A stretch of DNA of 64,000 nt. Origin: Lachnospiraceae bacterium. Its GTDB lineage: Bacteria > Bacillota > Clostridia > Lachnospirales > Lachnospiraceae. The notes below the pieces were generated by a model. That model saw only the letters and a list, made by a program, of their open reading frames with translations. It was not told where the DNA came from and did no database searches. The translations under genes were made by a program, and so were the position numbers. How positions within the stretch are numbered: position 1 is the first letter of the stretch; the number at the start of each line of letters is the position of its first letter. Shown here one piece after another: positions 34,726 through 43,739 of this stretch. The stretch spans positions 1-64,000 of the forward strand of contig JAEDOO010000001.1 of assembly GCA_016301965.1 (NCBI GenBank), read 5' to 3'.

Positions 34726-36963
34726 GTGGCAGTAAAAAACAGACGGAGAAGAAAAGACCCCGTTTCGGAACGAAAACTGAACGCTACGATGAGAACAAAG
34801 CTGGTAGGACTGTTTGCAATAGTCATACTGGCTTTTGTCGGTTTAGCGATTCGAATTACAGTGATCAATGCGCAGGATGGTGATGCCTATAAAAAGAAGG
34901 TCCTGACGCAGTCTCAGCAGCAGTATTCCAGCAAGACGATTCCCTTTAAACGAGGAGATATTCTGGATACCAACGGAACCGTACTGGCTACCAGTGAAAA
35001 GGTATATAACCTGATTCTGGATTGCAAAGTGGTGAATACAAAGGAGGAGTATGCAGAACCCACCATTGCTGCACTGAAAAAGTACTTTGGTGTGGAAGAA
35101 AGCGATGTGAGAGGCAGACTGGAGTCTGAGAAAACCAGAAACAGTCAGTATCAGATCCTGCAGAAGGAAGTAACCATTGAGCAAAAAAAAGCTTTTGAGG
35201 CCTACGTATCTCCAGAGGATGAAGATAAGGAAAAACTTACCGCAGAGCAGCTGGCAGAACGAAAAAAGGTAAAGGGGATATGGTTTGAGGAAACTTATAA
35301 GAGAATCTATCCTCTGAATTCTCTGGCCTGTGATGTCATCGGTTTTACGTATGATGGTACAACGGCCGACTGGGGAATTGAAGGTTATTATGGAAGTGTA
35401 TTAAATGGCACGAATGGTCGGCAGTATGGGTATATCACCGAAGAGGATACAACGCAGCAGACGATCATTGAACCAAAGGATGGATCTACGATCGTATCTA
35501 CCATAGATGCTAATATACAGAAAATTGTAGAAGAAAAATTAGCCTATCTCTGGAAAGCTTTGTCCAACGGTCCAAATGGCAGTGACGGTGCGGCAAACAT
35601 CGGTGTGGTGGTACAGAATCCCAAAAACGGAGAAATTCTGGCTATGGCCAGTTCCCGTCCGTATGACCTGAATTCTCCCCGTGATCTGTCTTTGTTTTAT
35701 ACAGAAGAAGAACTGGAACATATGTCCGAGGAAAAGATGCTGGAAAAACTGCAGGAAATCTGGCAGAATTACTGCATCAGCACACCTTTTGAACCGGGTT
35801 CGACTTTTAAACCGGTGACCATTGCTTCTGCATTGGATTGTGCGGATGTTTCAGAAGAGGATGTATTTCTTTGTGATGGTTTTGAAAAGTTCGGAAACAG
35901 CATGATCAAGTGCAGTGTATACCCACGAAGACATGGAGAACAGACGCTGGCGGATGCCTTAAAAAATTCATGCAACGATGCGCTGATGCAGATCGGTGCA
36001 GCCATGGGTGACAAACAGTTCTTACAATATCAGAAAAATTTTGGCTTTGGCAGCCGAACGGGGATCGATCTTCCCGGTGAGGCTTCCGGTATTATTTTCA
36101 CCGAAGATTCTATGGGTGTGACGGAGCTGGCTTCTTCTTCTTTTGGACAGGGATTTACCTGTACCATGCTGCAGGAGATCAATGCGTTCAGTGCCTGTAT
36201 CAATGGAGGATATCTGTACAAGCCCTCTGTAATGAAAGAAATAATCAGCAATACTGGGGCTGTGGAACAGTCTTTTGATGCCACGGTGGTGCGTCAGGCG
36301 GTATCCTCTGAAGTTTCCGACCGTGTCAGAGAATATCTGGGAACAGTCACCGGTTCAGATGGTACGGGTAAATACGCCAAAGTCAATGGCTACAGTATGG
36401 GCGGAAAAACAGGTACTGCGCAGAAGATGGGTACTGCCAATAAAGGAAAATACCTGGTTTCTTTTATCGGTTTTGCTCCGCTTAATGATCCGGAAGTGGT
36501 AGTGTATGTTGTTGTAGATGAACCAAATGCTGCCTCACAGGCGGACAGCCGTTACCCGCAGTGGCTGGCCCGGGAGATCATGCAGGAGCTTCTTCCCTAT
36601 TTGAATATCTTCCCGGACGAGGAAGAAAAGAAAGAAGTGAATTCTGTCAGAATTTTCAACGAAATGGTTGAGTATATGTATGAAGAACAGGTGAAGCAGG
36701 AAGAATGGGCCAAGCAGAAAGCTGCAGCCGATACAGCTGCCCAGGAGGCAGGTACAACGACAACGGCGGATCCGGCACAAACCACGGTTCCTGCAACAGG
36801 ACAGACCGGCACGGATATTCTGAACGATCCGGATGCCGCACCGCCCCAGGAGGCAGACAATACAGATCTTGCCGTTCCGCCTCAGGATACAGAAAAGATC
36901 ACAGGTGGTGAACAGCTGGATGATGATGGTATTGCCAATGATGACGCGGATATGATCAACTGA
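34726..36963 (+). CDS. ftsI: Class B penicillin-binding protein (PBP2B/FtsI type)
   Basis: In this 745-residue septal D,D-transpeptidase a transmembrane helix (about 27-47) is followed by the dimerisation domain (RGDILDTNGTVLA). The catalytic domain has SxxK as STFK (about residue 364), SxN as SCN, and GGKTGTAQK. The C-terminal tail of about 100 residues is rich in Thr, Ala, Gln and Asp and has no PASTA domains. The start is GTG 34726, eight bases after AAAAGAGG. A terminator directly follows, separating it from a second class B PBP. Confidence 0.95.
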   Translation: MAVKNRRRRKDPVSERKLNATMRTKLVGLFAIVILAFVGLAIRITVINAQDGDAYKKKVLTQSQQQYSSKTIPFKRGDILDTNGTVLATSEKVYNLILDCKVVNTKEEYAEPTIAALKKYFGVEESDVRGRLESEKTRNSQYQILQKEVTIEQKKAFEAYVSPEDEDKEKLTAEQLAERKKVKGIWFEETYKRIYPLNSLACDVIGFTYDGTTADWGIEGYYGSVLNGTNGRQYGYITEEDTTQQTIIEPKDGSTIVSTIDANIQKIVEEKLAYLWKALSNGPNGSDGAANIGVVVQNPKNGEILAMASSRPYDLNSPRDLSLFYTEEELEHMSEEKMLEKLQEIWQNYCISTPFEPGSTFKPVTIASALDCADVSEEDVFLCDGFEKFGNSMIKCSVYPRRHGEQTLADALKNSCNDALMQIGAAMGDKQFLQYQKNFGFGSRTGIDLPGEASGIIFTEDSMGVTELASSSFGQGFTCTMLQEINAFSACINGGYLYKPSVMKEIISNTGAVEQSFDATVVRQAVSSEVSDRVREYLGTVTGSDGTGKYAKVNGYSMGGKTGTAQKMGTANKGKYLVSFIGFAPLNDPEVVVYVVVDEPNAASQADSRYPQWLAREIMQELLPYLNIFPDEEEKKEVNSVRIFNEMVEYMYEEQVKQEEWAKQKAAADTAAQEAGTTTTADPAQTTVPATGQTGTDILNDPDAAPPQEADNTDLAVPPQDTEKITGGEQLDDDGIANDDADMIN

Positions 36964-36970
36964 TGTATAA

Positions 36971-37021
36971 CCCCACAGGAAAATCCATACATTAAATGGA
37001 TAGAACCTGTGGGGATTTTTT
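36971..37021 (+). terminator. Terminator between the two PBP genes
   Basis: CCCCACAGG (36971-36979) pairs with CCTGTGGGG (37006-37014), then A plus six T. The inner ATCCAT...ATGGAT lengthens the stem. The next gene appears to start at 37022, directly on the end of this structure. Confidence 0.85.
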
Positions 37022-38764
37022 GTGGATACAAACAAAATATTTCACCGGAAAAAGGTGCGCCTGTTATGTTTTTTGTTCCTCATCTGTCTTTTGCTGCTGG
37101 GGTGCAGGCTGACATATCTTATGGTGATCCGGGGAGAATACTACAGTGATAAAGCACAGAAACTTCATGAGAGAGAACGCCCGGTAAAAGCAGCCCGGGG
37201 GAAAATACTGGACAGAAATGGAAAAGTTCTGGCAGATAACCGGGCAGTGACTACCGTATCCGTAGTACACAGCCAGATTGGTGATGCCGAAGAAGTGATC
37301 CGCGTTCTTTCAAAGAATCTGGGGATAGAGGAAGAAAAAGTACGAAAAAAGGTGGAAAAGGTTTCCTCTATGGAACGGATCGCTTCCAATGTGGATAAGG
37401 AGACAGGGGATCGCATCAGAAAACTTGGTCTTTCAGGCGTAAAAGTAGATGAGGATTATAAAAGAACGTACCCTTATGGGGAACTGGCCTCCAGAGTTCT
37501 GGGATTTACAGGGGCAGATAATCAGGGCATCATTGGTCTGGAAGTAGAGTATGATTCCTGGCTGAAGGGTACAAATGGTACCATTTTAAGCCTGACGGAT
37601 GCTAAAGGGGTAGATCTTTCCGATACGGGGGAGAGCAGGATCGATGCGATAGACGGCTGGGATCTGACCACAAGTCTTGATCTGAATATGCAGCTCTATG
37701 CCCAGCAGGCGGCAGGAAAGGTACTGGAGGAAAAACAGGCAGACAGAGTGTCTGTTCTTATGATGAATCCTCAAAATGGAGAAATCTATGCCATGGTAAA
37801 TGTGCCGGAGTTTGATCTGAATGATCCCTATACTTTGCCGCAGAGTTCAGATGGTTTGACAGAAGAAGAAAAAACAGAGCTTTTGAATGCCATGTGGAGA
37901 AATCCCTGTCTGAGTGATACGTATGAACCGGGATCGGCATTTAAGATCATCACAGCCAGCGCAGCTCTCGAAGCCGGAAAAGTTACACTGGAAGATCAGT
38001 TTTTCTGTAATGGGTATCGTATCGTGGAGGACAGGAGAATACACTGCCACAAACGTACGGGACATGGGGCGGAAACGTTTCTGCAGGGTATAGAAAATTC
38101 CTGTAATCCTGTATTTATGGATGTGGCCCAGCGCCTGGGTGCCGAGGCGTTTTATGACAGCTTTGAACGCTTTGGGCTTTTGGAAAAAACGGGTATAGAT
38201 TTGCCGGGTGAGGCAGGTACGATTATGCATAAGCTGGAAGATATCGGCCCTGTAGAACTGGCAACTATGGCTTTTGGCCAGTCTTTTCAGGTGACGCCGG
38301 TACGAATGGCCGCCACGGTAAGCGCGCTGATCAACGGCGGCCATAGGGTCATTCCCCATATCGGAGTGAAGCTGACCAATGCGGATGGCAGCAGAGAAAA
38401 TATACTGACCTGGGACTGTACGGAACGCATCGTCAGTGAAAAAACATCCCAGACTATGCAGTATGCGCTGGAAAAGGTAGTATCGGAGGGCGGAGGAAGC
38501 AAGGCATACATTGAAGGGTATGCCATCGGCGGAAAAACAGCTACATCCCAGACTTTGCCCAGAAGTGCGCACCGCTATATAGCCTCTTTTATTGGTTTTG
38601 CCCCTGCGGATGATCCGGAAATTCTGGCGATGTGTATTATTGAGGATCCGCAGGGAATTTATTATGGCGGAACGATTGCTGCCCCGGTGGTGCGGGACAT
38701 TTTCCTGAATATACTTCCTTATCTGGAAATTGAAAAAAGCACGGAGGAAATAGACGAAGGATAA
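37022..38764 (+). CDS. Second class B PBP (SpoVD-like), altered KTG motif
   Basis: This 580-residue protein has a transmembrane helix (about 13-35), a RGKILDRNGKVLADN dimerisation segment, and a transpeptidase domain with SAFK (about residue 307) and SCN. The third motif reads GGKTATSQ, that is KTA where penicillin-binding enzymes have KTG. There is no PASTA tail. The position matches SpoVD, the sporulation-specific PBP that follows FtsI in many Firmicutes. The GTG at 37022 is the longest start, but its ribosome site would lie within the terminator stem. A start further in is possible, so the first 10-15 residues are uncertain. Confidence 0.85.
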   Translation: MDTNKIFHRKKVRLLCFLFLICLLLLGCRLTYLMVIRGEYYSDKAQKLHERERPVKAARGKILDRNGKVLADNRAVTTVSVVHSQIGDAEEVIRVLSKNLGIEEEKVRKKVEKVSSMERIASNVDKETGDRIRKLGLSGVKVDEDYKRTYPYGELASRVLGFTGADNQGIIGLEVEYDSWLKGTNGTILSLTDAKGVDLSDTGESRIDAIDGWDLTTSLDLNMQLYAQQAAGKVLEEKQADRVSVLMMNPQNGEIYAMVNVPEFDLNDPYTLPQSSDGLTEEEKTELLNAMWRNPCLSDTYEPGSAFKIITASAALEAGKVTLEDQFFCNGYRIVEDRRIHCHKRTGHGAETFLQGIENSCNPVFMDVAQRLGAEAFYDSFERFGLLEKTGIDLPGEAGTIMHKLEDIGPVELATMAFGQSFQVTPVRMAATVSALINGGHRVIPHIGVKLTNADGSRENILTWDCTERIVSEKTSQTMQYALEKVVSEGGGSKAYIEGYAIGGKTATSQTLPRSAHRYIASFIGFAPADDPEILAMCIIEDPQGIYYGGTIAAPVVRDIFLNILPYLEIEKSTEEIDEG

Positions 38765-38769
38765 AACGG

Positions 38770-38798
38770 TTGATAATTGCCTCAAAAAGCATTATACT
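38770..38798 (+). promoter_or_regulatory. Internal cluster promoter before mraY
   Basis: TTGATA (38770-38775), 17 bp, TATACT (38793-38798). A CCGCCGC-TTTA-GCGGCGG hairpin at 38825-38842 lies in the short leader before mraY. Confidence 0.7.
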
Positions 38799-38870
38799 GT
38801 GGGAGAATCCGACAAAAGAGAATGCCGCCGCTTTAGCGGCGGGAGCATATGAAACAGAGGTTAAAAAAAT

Positions 38871-39827
38871 ATGGATAAGTTTTTAGTGATACCGGTACTT
38901 GTGGCGTTTGCGATCAGTGTTGCAGTAGCTCCTTTTATTATCCCCTTTCTGCGAAAACTGAAGGTGGGACAGACGGAACGAGTGGATGGTGTACAGTCCC
39001 ATTTGAAAAAGGCAGGCACCCCCACCATGGGAGGTATGATCTTTTTGCTGGCAACAACTGTGACATCTCTTTTTTACGTGAAGAGTTGTCCGGAAATTAT
39101 TCCTGTATTGTTTCTGACACTGGGCTTTGGCCTGATCGGTTTTCTCGATGATTATCTGAAGGTGGTACTCAGGCGTTCCGATGGTCTTTTGCCAAAACAG
39201 AAAATGGCACTGCAGATCGTTGTAACGGCAGTATTTGCCTTTTATCTGATTCGCTATACCGATATTTCTCTGAATCTGCAGATTCCTTTTATGAATGGTT
39301 TCTGCCTGGACATTGGATGGCTGGCGGTGCCTCTCATGTTTTTTGTTGTGATCGGTACGGTAAATGGCGTGAATTTTACGGATGGACTGGACGGACTGGC
39401 ATCCAGCGTGACGGTGATGGTGGCTATTTTCTTTACGGTAGCAGCGCTGGCAAAAGGTGTAGCCATTACACCGATAACCTGTGCAGTACTGGGATCCCTG
39501 ATGGGATTTTTGATCTTTAACTGTTTTCCAGCCAGTGTATTTATGGGAGATACAGGTTCTCTGGCTTTGGGCGGTTTTGTGGCAGGATGTGCCTATATGC
39601 TGCAGATGCCGGTATTTCTGCTGATCGTCGGTCTGATTTATGTGGTAGAGGTATTGTCTGTTATCATTCAGGTTACCTATTTCAAGAAGACCGGTGGAAA
39701 AAGAATTTTCAAGATGGCTCCGATCCATCATCATTTTGAGCTGTGCGGATGGTCAGAGACCAGAGTTGTATTTATTTTTGCCATTATCACAGCAATGCTG
39801 TGTATGATTGGGTTCCTGGCAATGTAG
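38871..39827 (+). CDS. mraY: Phospho-MurNAc-pentapeptide translocase
   Basis: This 318-residue membrane enzyme with about ten helices makes lipid I from UDP-MurNAc-pentapeptide and undecaprenyl phosphate. Motifs are HLKKAGTPTMGG near residue 46, GFLDDYLKV (catalytic Asp pair), NGVNFTDGLDGLAS, FMGDTGSLALGG, and the C-terminal MAPIHHHFE. Length is typical. AGAGG precedes the ATG. MurF, normally just upstream, is absent here, and the gene has its own promoter. Confidence 0.97.
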   Translation: MDKFLVIPVLVAFAISVAVAPFIIPFLRKLKVGQTERVDGVQSHLKKAGTPTMGGMIFLLATTVTSLFYVKSCPEIIPVLFLTLGFGLIGFLDDYLKVVLRRSDGLLPKQKMALQIVVTAVFAFYLIRYTDISLNLQIPFMNGFCLDIGWLAVPLMFFVVIGTVNGVNFTDGLDGLASSVTVMVAIFFTVAALAKGVAITPITCAVLGSLMGFLIFNCFPASVFMGDTGSLALGGFVAGCAYMLQMPVFLLIVGLIYVVEVLSVIIQVTYFKKTGGKRIFKMAPIHHHFELCGWSETRVVFIFAIITAMLCMIGFLAM

Positions 39828-39836
39828 GAGGATAAT

Positions 39837-41195
39837 ATGGAATTTTGTGGTAAAAAAGTACTTGTTTTCGGAACAGGAATCAGTGGTATCGGTGCTGCTG
39901 ACCTGCTGACGCAGCAGGGCGCCGAAGTGATTCTTTATGATGGCAATGAAAACGTGGATAAAGATGGTGTCAGAGCCAGATTGAAAGCTCCTGAAAAAAC
40001 AGAGCTCCTTCTGGGTGAGTTGGCGGATGCAGTTCTTGATGCGCTGGAGCTGGCAGTGCTAAGCCCGGGTGTTCCCACAGATCTTCCCATCGTACTGCGA
40101 ATGAAAGAAAAACGCATTCCGGTGATTGGAGAGGTTGAGCTGGCATATCAGACCGGCGCAGGCCGTGTGTTTGCCATAACCGGAACAAATGGCAAGACCA
40201 CGACAACAGCGCTTCTGGGACAGATCATGAGGGACTATTACCCGGAAGTCTATGTGGTGGGAAATATAGGTACACCGTATACATCCGTATCTGCTGCCAT
40301 GAGTGAAAAGGCGGTTACCGTTGCAGAGATCAGCAGTTTCCAGCTGGAGACGATCAGGGATTTTCATCCGGAGGTCAGCGCCATCTTAAATATTACAGAA
40401 GATCATCTGAACCGTCATCATACTATGGAAGAGTATATTCGGGTAAAGGAAATGATCACAAAGAATCAGACAAAGGACAATACCGTGGTTCTCAATTATG
40501 AAGATGAGGTGCTTCGGGAGTTTGGGGAAAAATCGCCCGCCAGCGTATTGTATTTTTCCAGCCGGCGCAGCCTTTCTGAAGGTATCTGTCTGGAAAATGA
40601 TGATATCGTACTTCGTTACCATGGCGAAACGATCAGCGTTCTTAACGTTCATGAGCAGCATCTTCTTGGACTTCACAATTATGAAAATATCATGGCTGCT
40701 GTGGCAATGGCATACTGTGCCGGTGTCCCCGTGGACAGCATTCGCCATTCTGTGAAAAATTTCCATGCGGTAGAGCACCGGATCGAATTTGTCAGGGAAA
40801 TCAATGGCGTGGCTTATTATAACGATTCTAAGGGAACAAATCCGGATGCTGCCATTAAGGGAATTCAGGCGATGAACCGTCCGACGCTTCTGATTGGCGG
40901 AGGATACGATAAGGAATCCAGCTATGAAGAATGGATTCGGGCCTTTGACGGCAAGGTGCGTTTCCTGGTACTGATAGGCCAGACAAAAGAAAAGATCGCG
41001 GCGGCTGCCAGATCCTGTGGATTTACAGATATTATCCTGGAAGAGAATCTGGAAGACGCGGTGGCTACCTGTGCCAGACTGGCCAGACCAGGAGATGCCG
41101 TACTTCTTTCTCCTGCCTGCGCAAGCTGGGGACAGTTTCCGAATTATGAAGTCAGAGGAAAGATGTTTAAGGAATACGTGCAGCGCATGGCCTGA
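39837..41195 (+). CDS. murD: UDP-N-acetylmuramoylalanine--D-glutamate ligase
   Basis: This 452-residue cytoplasmic ligase adds D-glutamate to UDP-MurNAc-L-Ala. It has an N-terminal Rossmann domain (VLVFGTGISGIG), the ATP loop AITGTNGKTTTTA near residue 115, NITEDHLNRH, the Lys-containing YYNDSKGTNPDA, and C-terminal LLSPACASWGQFPNYEVRG. TAGGAGGATAAT places the ATG. It is nine bases after mraY in the same transcript. Confidence 0.97.
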   Translation: MEFCGKKVLVFGTGISGIGAADLLTQQGAEVILYDGNENVDKDGVRARLKAPEKTELLLGELADAVLDALELAVLSPGVPTDLPIVLRMKEKRIPVIGEVELAYQTGAGRVFAITGTNGKTTTTALLGQIMRDYYPEVYVVGNIGTPYTSVSAAMSEKAVTVAEISSFQLETIRDFHPEVSAILNITEDHLNRHHTMEEYIRVKEMITKNQTKDNTVVLNYEDEVLREFGEKSPASVLYFSSRRSLSEGICLENDDIVLRYHGETISVLNVHEQHLLGLHNYENIMAAVAMAYCAGVPVDSIRHSVKNFHAVEHRIEFVREINGVAYYNDSKGTNPDAAIKGIQAMNRPTLLIGGGYDKESSYEEWIRAFDGKVRFLVLIGQTKEKIAAAARSCGFTDIILEENLEDAVATCARLARPGDAVLLSPACASWGQFPNYEVRGKMFKEYVQRMA

Positions 41196-41259
41196 CATAA
41201 GTTCTTGATTTTCTTTGCCGGGCATATATTTGTGACAGTAAAAGAGATCGGGGATACGT

Positions 41260-42390
41260 ATGGGGCGTTTATGGATACGCGGACAACATCCGGATCGCCT
41301 GCTTGCAGCGGTTATTGTGCTGTTGACTGCCCTGGGCATGGTCTATCTGTACAGCACAGGTGCTTATTATGGAGCAGCAAGATTTCATGATCCAACATAT
41401 TATGTAAAAAAACAGTTTATGGCGGTCAGCCTCGGCCTGGCGGTGATGTACGGTGTATCCTGTATAGAATATACCTGGATCACCCGCCGGGCGGGGCTGT
41501 TTTATTTTGTGTCCCTGCTTTTGTCTGCAGCCGTACTGGTAGTTGGAAAAGAATACAATGGTTCGAAAAGATGGCTGGCTTTTGGCCCCCTGTCCTTTCA
41601 GCCGGCAGAATTTGCCAAGGCAGCGGTGATTCTTCTGCTGGCTTCGGTAATCAGTAAAAAGAAGGCAGAAAACGCTGGCTTTTTCTTTGCCGTAAAGATA
41701 TTTTTGCTGATTCTTCCTTCTGTTATCCTTGTAGGAACGAACAATCTGAGTACGGCAGTGATCATTTTAGGGATCGCAGCCTGTCTGATCTTTATGGCAA
41801 ATCCAAAGTATCTCCAGTTTGCGGGGCTGGGAGCGGCAGCTGTTGTGATGGCCGGGATCTTTCTGGCGATGGAAAGCTATCGGCTGGAGCGAATTGCCGT
41901 CTGGCTGGATCCTGAAAATTATGACAAGGGGTTTCAGACCATACAAGGACTGTATGCCATTGGCAGCGGAGGACTGTTTGGCCTAGGCCTGGGGGCGGGA
42001 CGGCAGAAACTCGGATTTGTACCTGAGGCGCAGAATGATATGATCTTTTCTATCATCTGTGAGGAAACAGGACTGGTGGGCGCCCTGCTTTTGCTGAGCC
42101 TGTTTGGCTTTTTGATTTTCCGACTGTATATCCTGTCTGTGCGGTCCAGAGATCTGGAAGGAAGTCTTCTTCTGGCGGGAATAATGACACATATTGCCCT
42201 GCAGGTCATTCTGAATGTGGCTGTGGTGACTAACTCTATCCCGAACACAGGGATTACCCTTCCATTTATCAGCTATGGCGGAACGTCGATCGTTTTTTTG
42301 CATGGAGAGCTGGGAGTGGCTCTGGCAGTGAGCCGGCAGGTGCCCCATCGCACAGATAGCTTTCTGGCAGCATATACTGGATATGAGTAA
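41260..42390 (+). CDS. ftsW: FtsW/RodA-family peptidoglycan polymerase
   Basis: This 376-residue SEDS-family protein has about ten membrane helices. It polymerises lipid II together with a class B PBP. Family features are STGAYYG at the first loop, FQPAEFAKAAVI with the conserved Glu, the catalytic-type loop around ERIAVWLDP, and NTGITLPFISYGGTS near the end. The position between murD and murA supports FtsW rather than RodA. Partner candidates are the two PBPs upstream. Confidence 0.93.
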   Translation: MGRLWIRGQHPDRLLAAVIVLLTALGMVYLYSTGAYYGAARFHDPTYYVKKQFMAVSLGLAVMYGVSCIEYTWITRRAGLFYFVSLLLSAAVLVVGKEYNGSKRWLAFGPLSFQPAEFAKAAVILLLASVISKKKAENAGFFFAVKIFLLILPSVILVGTNNLSTAVIILGIAACLIFMANPKYLQFAGLGAAAVVMAGIFLAMESYRLERIAVWLDPENYDKGFQTIQGLYAIGSGGLFGLGLGAGRQKLGFVPEAQNDMIFSIICEETGLVGALLLLSLFGFLIFRLYILSVRSRDLEGSLLLAGIMTHIALQVILNVAVVTNSIPNTGITLPFISYGGTSIVFLHGELGVALAVSRQVPHRTDSFLAAYTGYE

Positions 42391-42407
42391 AAATCCGGGG
42401 CAGAGCT

Positions 42408-43739
42408 TTGGGCAGGATCTGTGTGCAGGGCAAAAGAGAGCTTCAGGGAGAAGTTGCGGTTCAGGGATCAAAAAATGCTGCGCTGCCCATCATGGCAGCG
42501 GCTCTATTACATAAAGGAAGTACAGTACTGCACAATTGTCCGAAAATATCAGATGTATTTGTTATGGAACAGATTTTGCGGCAGCTTGGGGTTGTTACCC
42601 ATTGGGAAGGTCATTCACTGCTCCTGGATTGCCGTCAGGTGTGCGGATACAGTATTCCAGCCTCTGAGACAGAGAAAATGCGGGCATCTGTTTTGCTGGC
42701 GGGGAGCCTTCTTGGCCGAAAAAAATGTGTGTGTATGGGATATCCGGGAGGCTGCGTGATTGGACATCGGCCGATCGATCTTCATCTGGAGGTGTTTACC
42801 CGCATGGGAGCTTATAAAGATGAGGATGGAAAACAATTGAAGATCACGGCAGACAGCCTGCAGGGAATCCGATACCGGTTTCCGAAAGTCTCCGTAGGAG
42901 CAACGGAAAATGCTGTTCTTGCTGCGGTGGCAGGAGAGGGCTGGACCATATTGGAGAATGCAGCCCGGGAACCGGAAGTGACCGCTCTTTGCAGTTTCCT
43001 GAAAAAAATGGGTGTAAGAATAGAAAACGACGGGAGGGGAACGCTGTGCATTCTGGGCGGCTGCCTGCTTTCAGATGTGGAATTTGCCATTCCGCCGGAC
43101 AGAATTGTGGCGGGAACTTTTTTGCTGGCAGGAGCTGCAATGCGTTCCAGAATCACTCTTTTGCAGGCGCCTTCCCGACAGCTTAACAGTCTGCTGACCC
43201 TTTATAAGAAAATGGGTGGACAATATTTGGTCAGTGGTGGTACACTGGAAACTGACAGTCGCGGTGTCAGGTGTGCTTTGCCGCTGACTGAGACGGGAGT
43301 TTATCCTGGATTTCCCACAGATCTGCAGCCTCTATTGATGGCTGTATGCTGTACGCTGCAGGGGGAAAGCCGGATTCGGGAAAATGTATTTGACAATCGG
43401 TTTCGTGTGGCAGAGCCACTGAAGAAAATGGGAGCAAAAATTAAAATCAGAGATACATATGCCGAAATTCAAGGTCCGGCAGTACTCAAAGGCTGCCGGG
43501 TAAAAGCCATGGATCTGAGAGCGGGTGCCGCTCTTGTAATAGCAGCACTTTATGCGGAGGGTGAAACGATCATAGATTCCTGCGAGTACATTGAGCGGGG
43601 CTATGAAACACTGTATCAGGATATTAACCTGCTGGGTGGCAGGATCAGAAAAGAGAATGATAGTATAGATGAAACAGAAACTACAGGAATATTTGAAAAA
43701 AATCAAACAGAAACTACAGGCTGGTCTGCAAAAGAGTAA
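42408..43739 (+). CDS. murA: UDP-GlcNAc 1-carboxyvinyltransferase
   Basis: This 443-residue protein catalyses the first committed wall precursor step. Present are GSKNAALPIMAAAL near residue 22 (conserved Lys-Asn), the catalytic Cys116 in GGCVIGHRPID (the fosfomycin target), FPTDLQPLLMA, and ENVFDNRF. The start is uncertain: the TTG at 42408 gives the family-like N-terminus but has only a GGGG nearby. The C-terminal 20 residues extend beyond the usual end and overlap the next gene by 71 bp. They contain a duplicated 16-bp segment. Confidence 0.92.
   Translation: MGRICVQGKRELQGEVAVQGSKNAALPIMAAALLHKGSTVLHNCPKISDVFVMEQILRQLGVVTHWEGHSLLLDCRQVCGYSIPASETEKMRASVLLAGSLLGRKKCVCMGYPGGCVIGHRPIDLHLEVFTRMGAYKDEDGKQLKITADSLQGIRYRFPKVSVGATENAVLAAVAGEGWTILENAAREPEVTALCSFLKKMGVRIENDGRGTLCILGGCLLSDVEFAIPPDRIVAGTFLLAGAAMRSRITLLQAPSRQLNSLLTLYKKMGGQYLVSGGTLETDSRGVRCALPLTETGVYPGFPTDLQPLLMAVCCTLQGESRIRENVFDNRFRVAEPLKKMGAKIKIRDTYAEIQGPAVLKGCRVKAMDLRAGAALVIAALYAEGETIIDSCEYIERGYETLYQDINLLGGRIRKENDSIDETETTGIFEKNQTETTGWSAKE

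Noticed and set aside
38824..38842. Hairpin in the mraY leader as a terminator
   Set aside because: It lies just after a good promoter and has no T-run, so I mention it only with the promoter.
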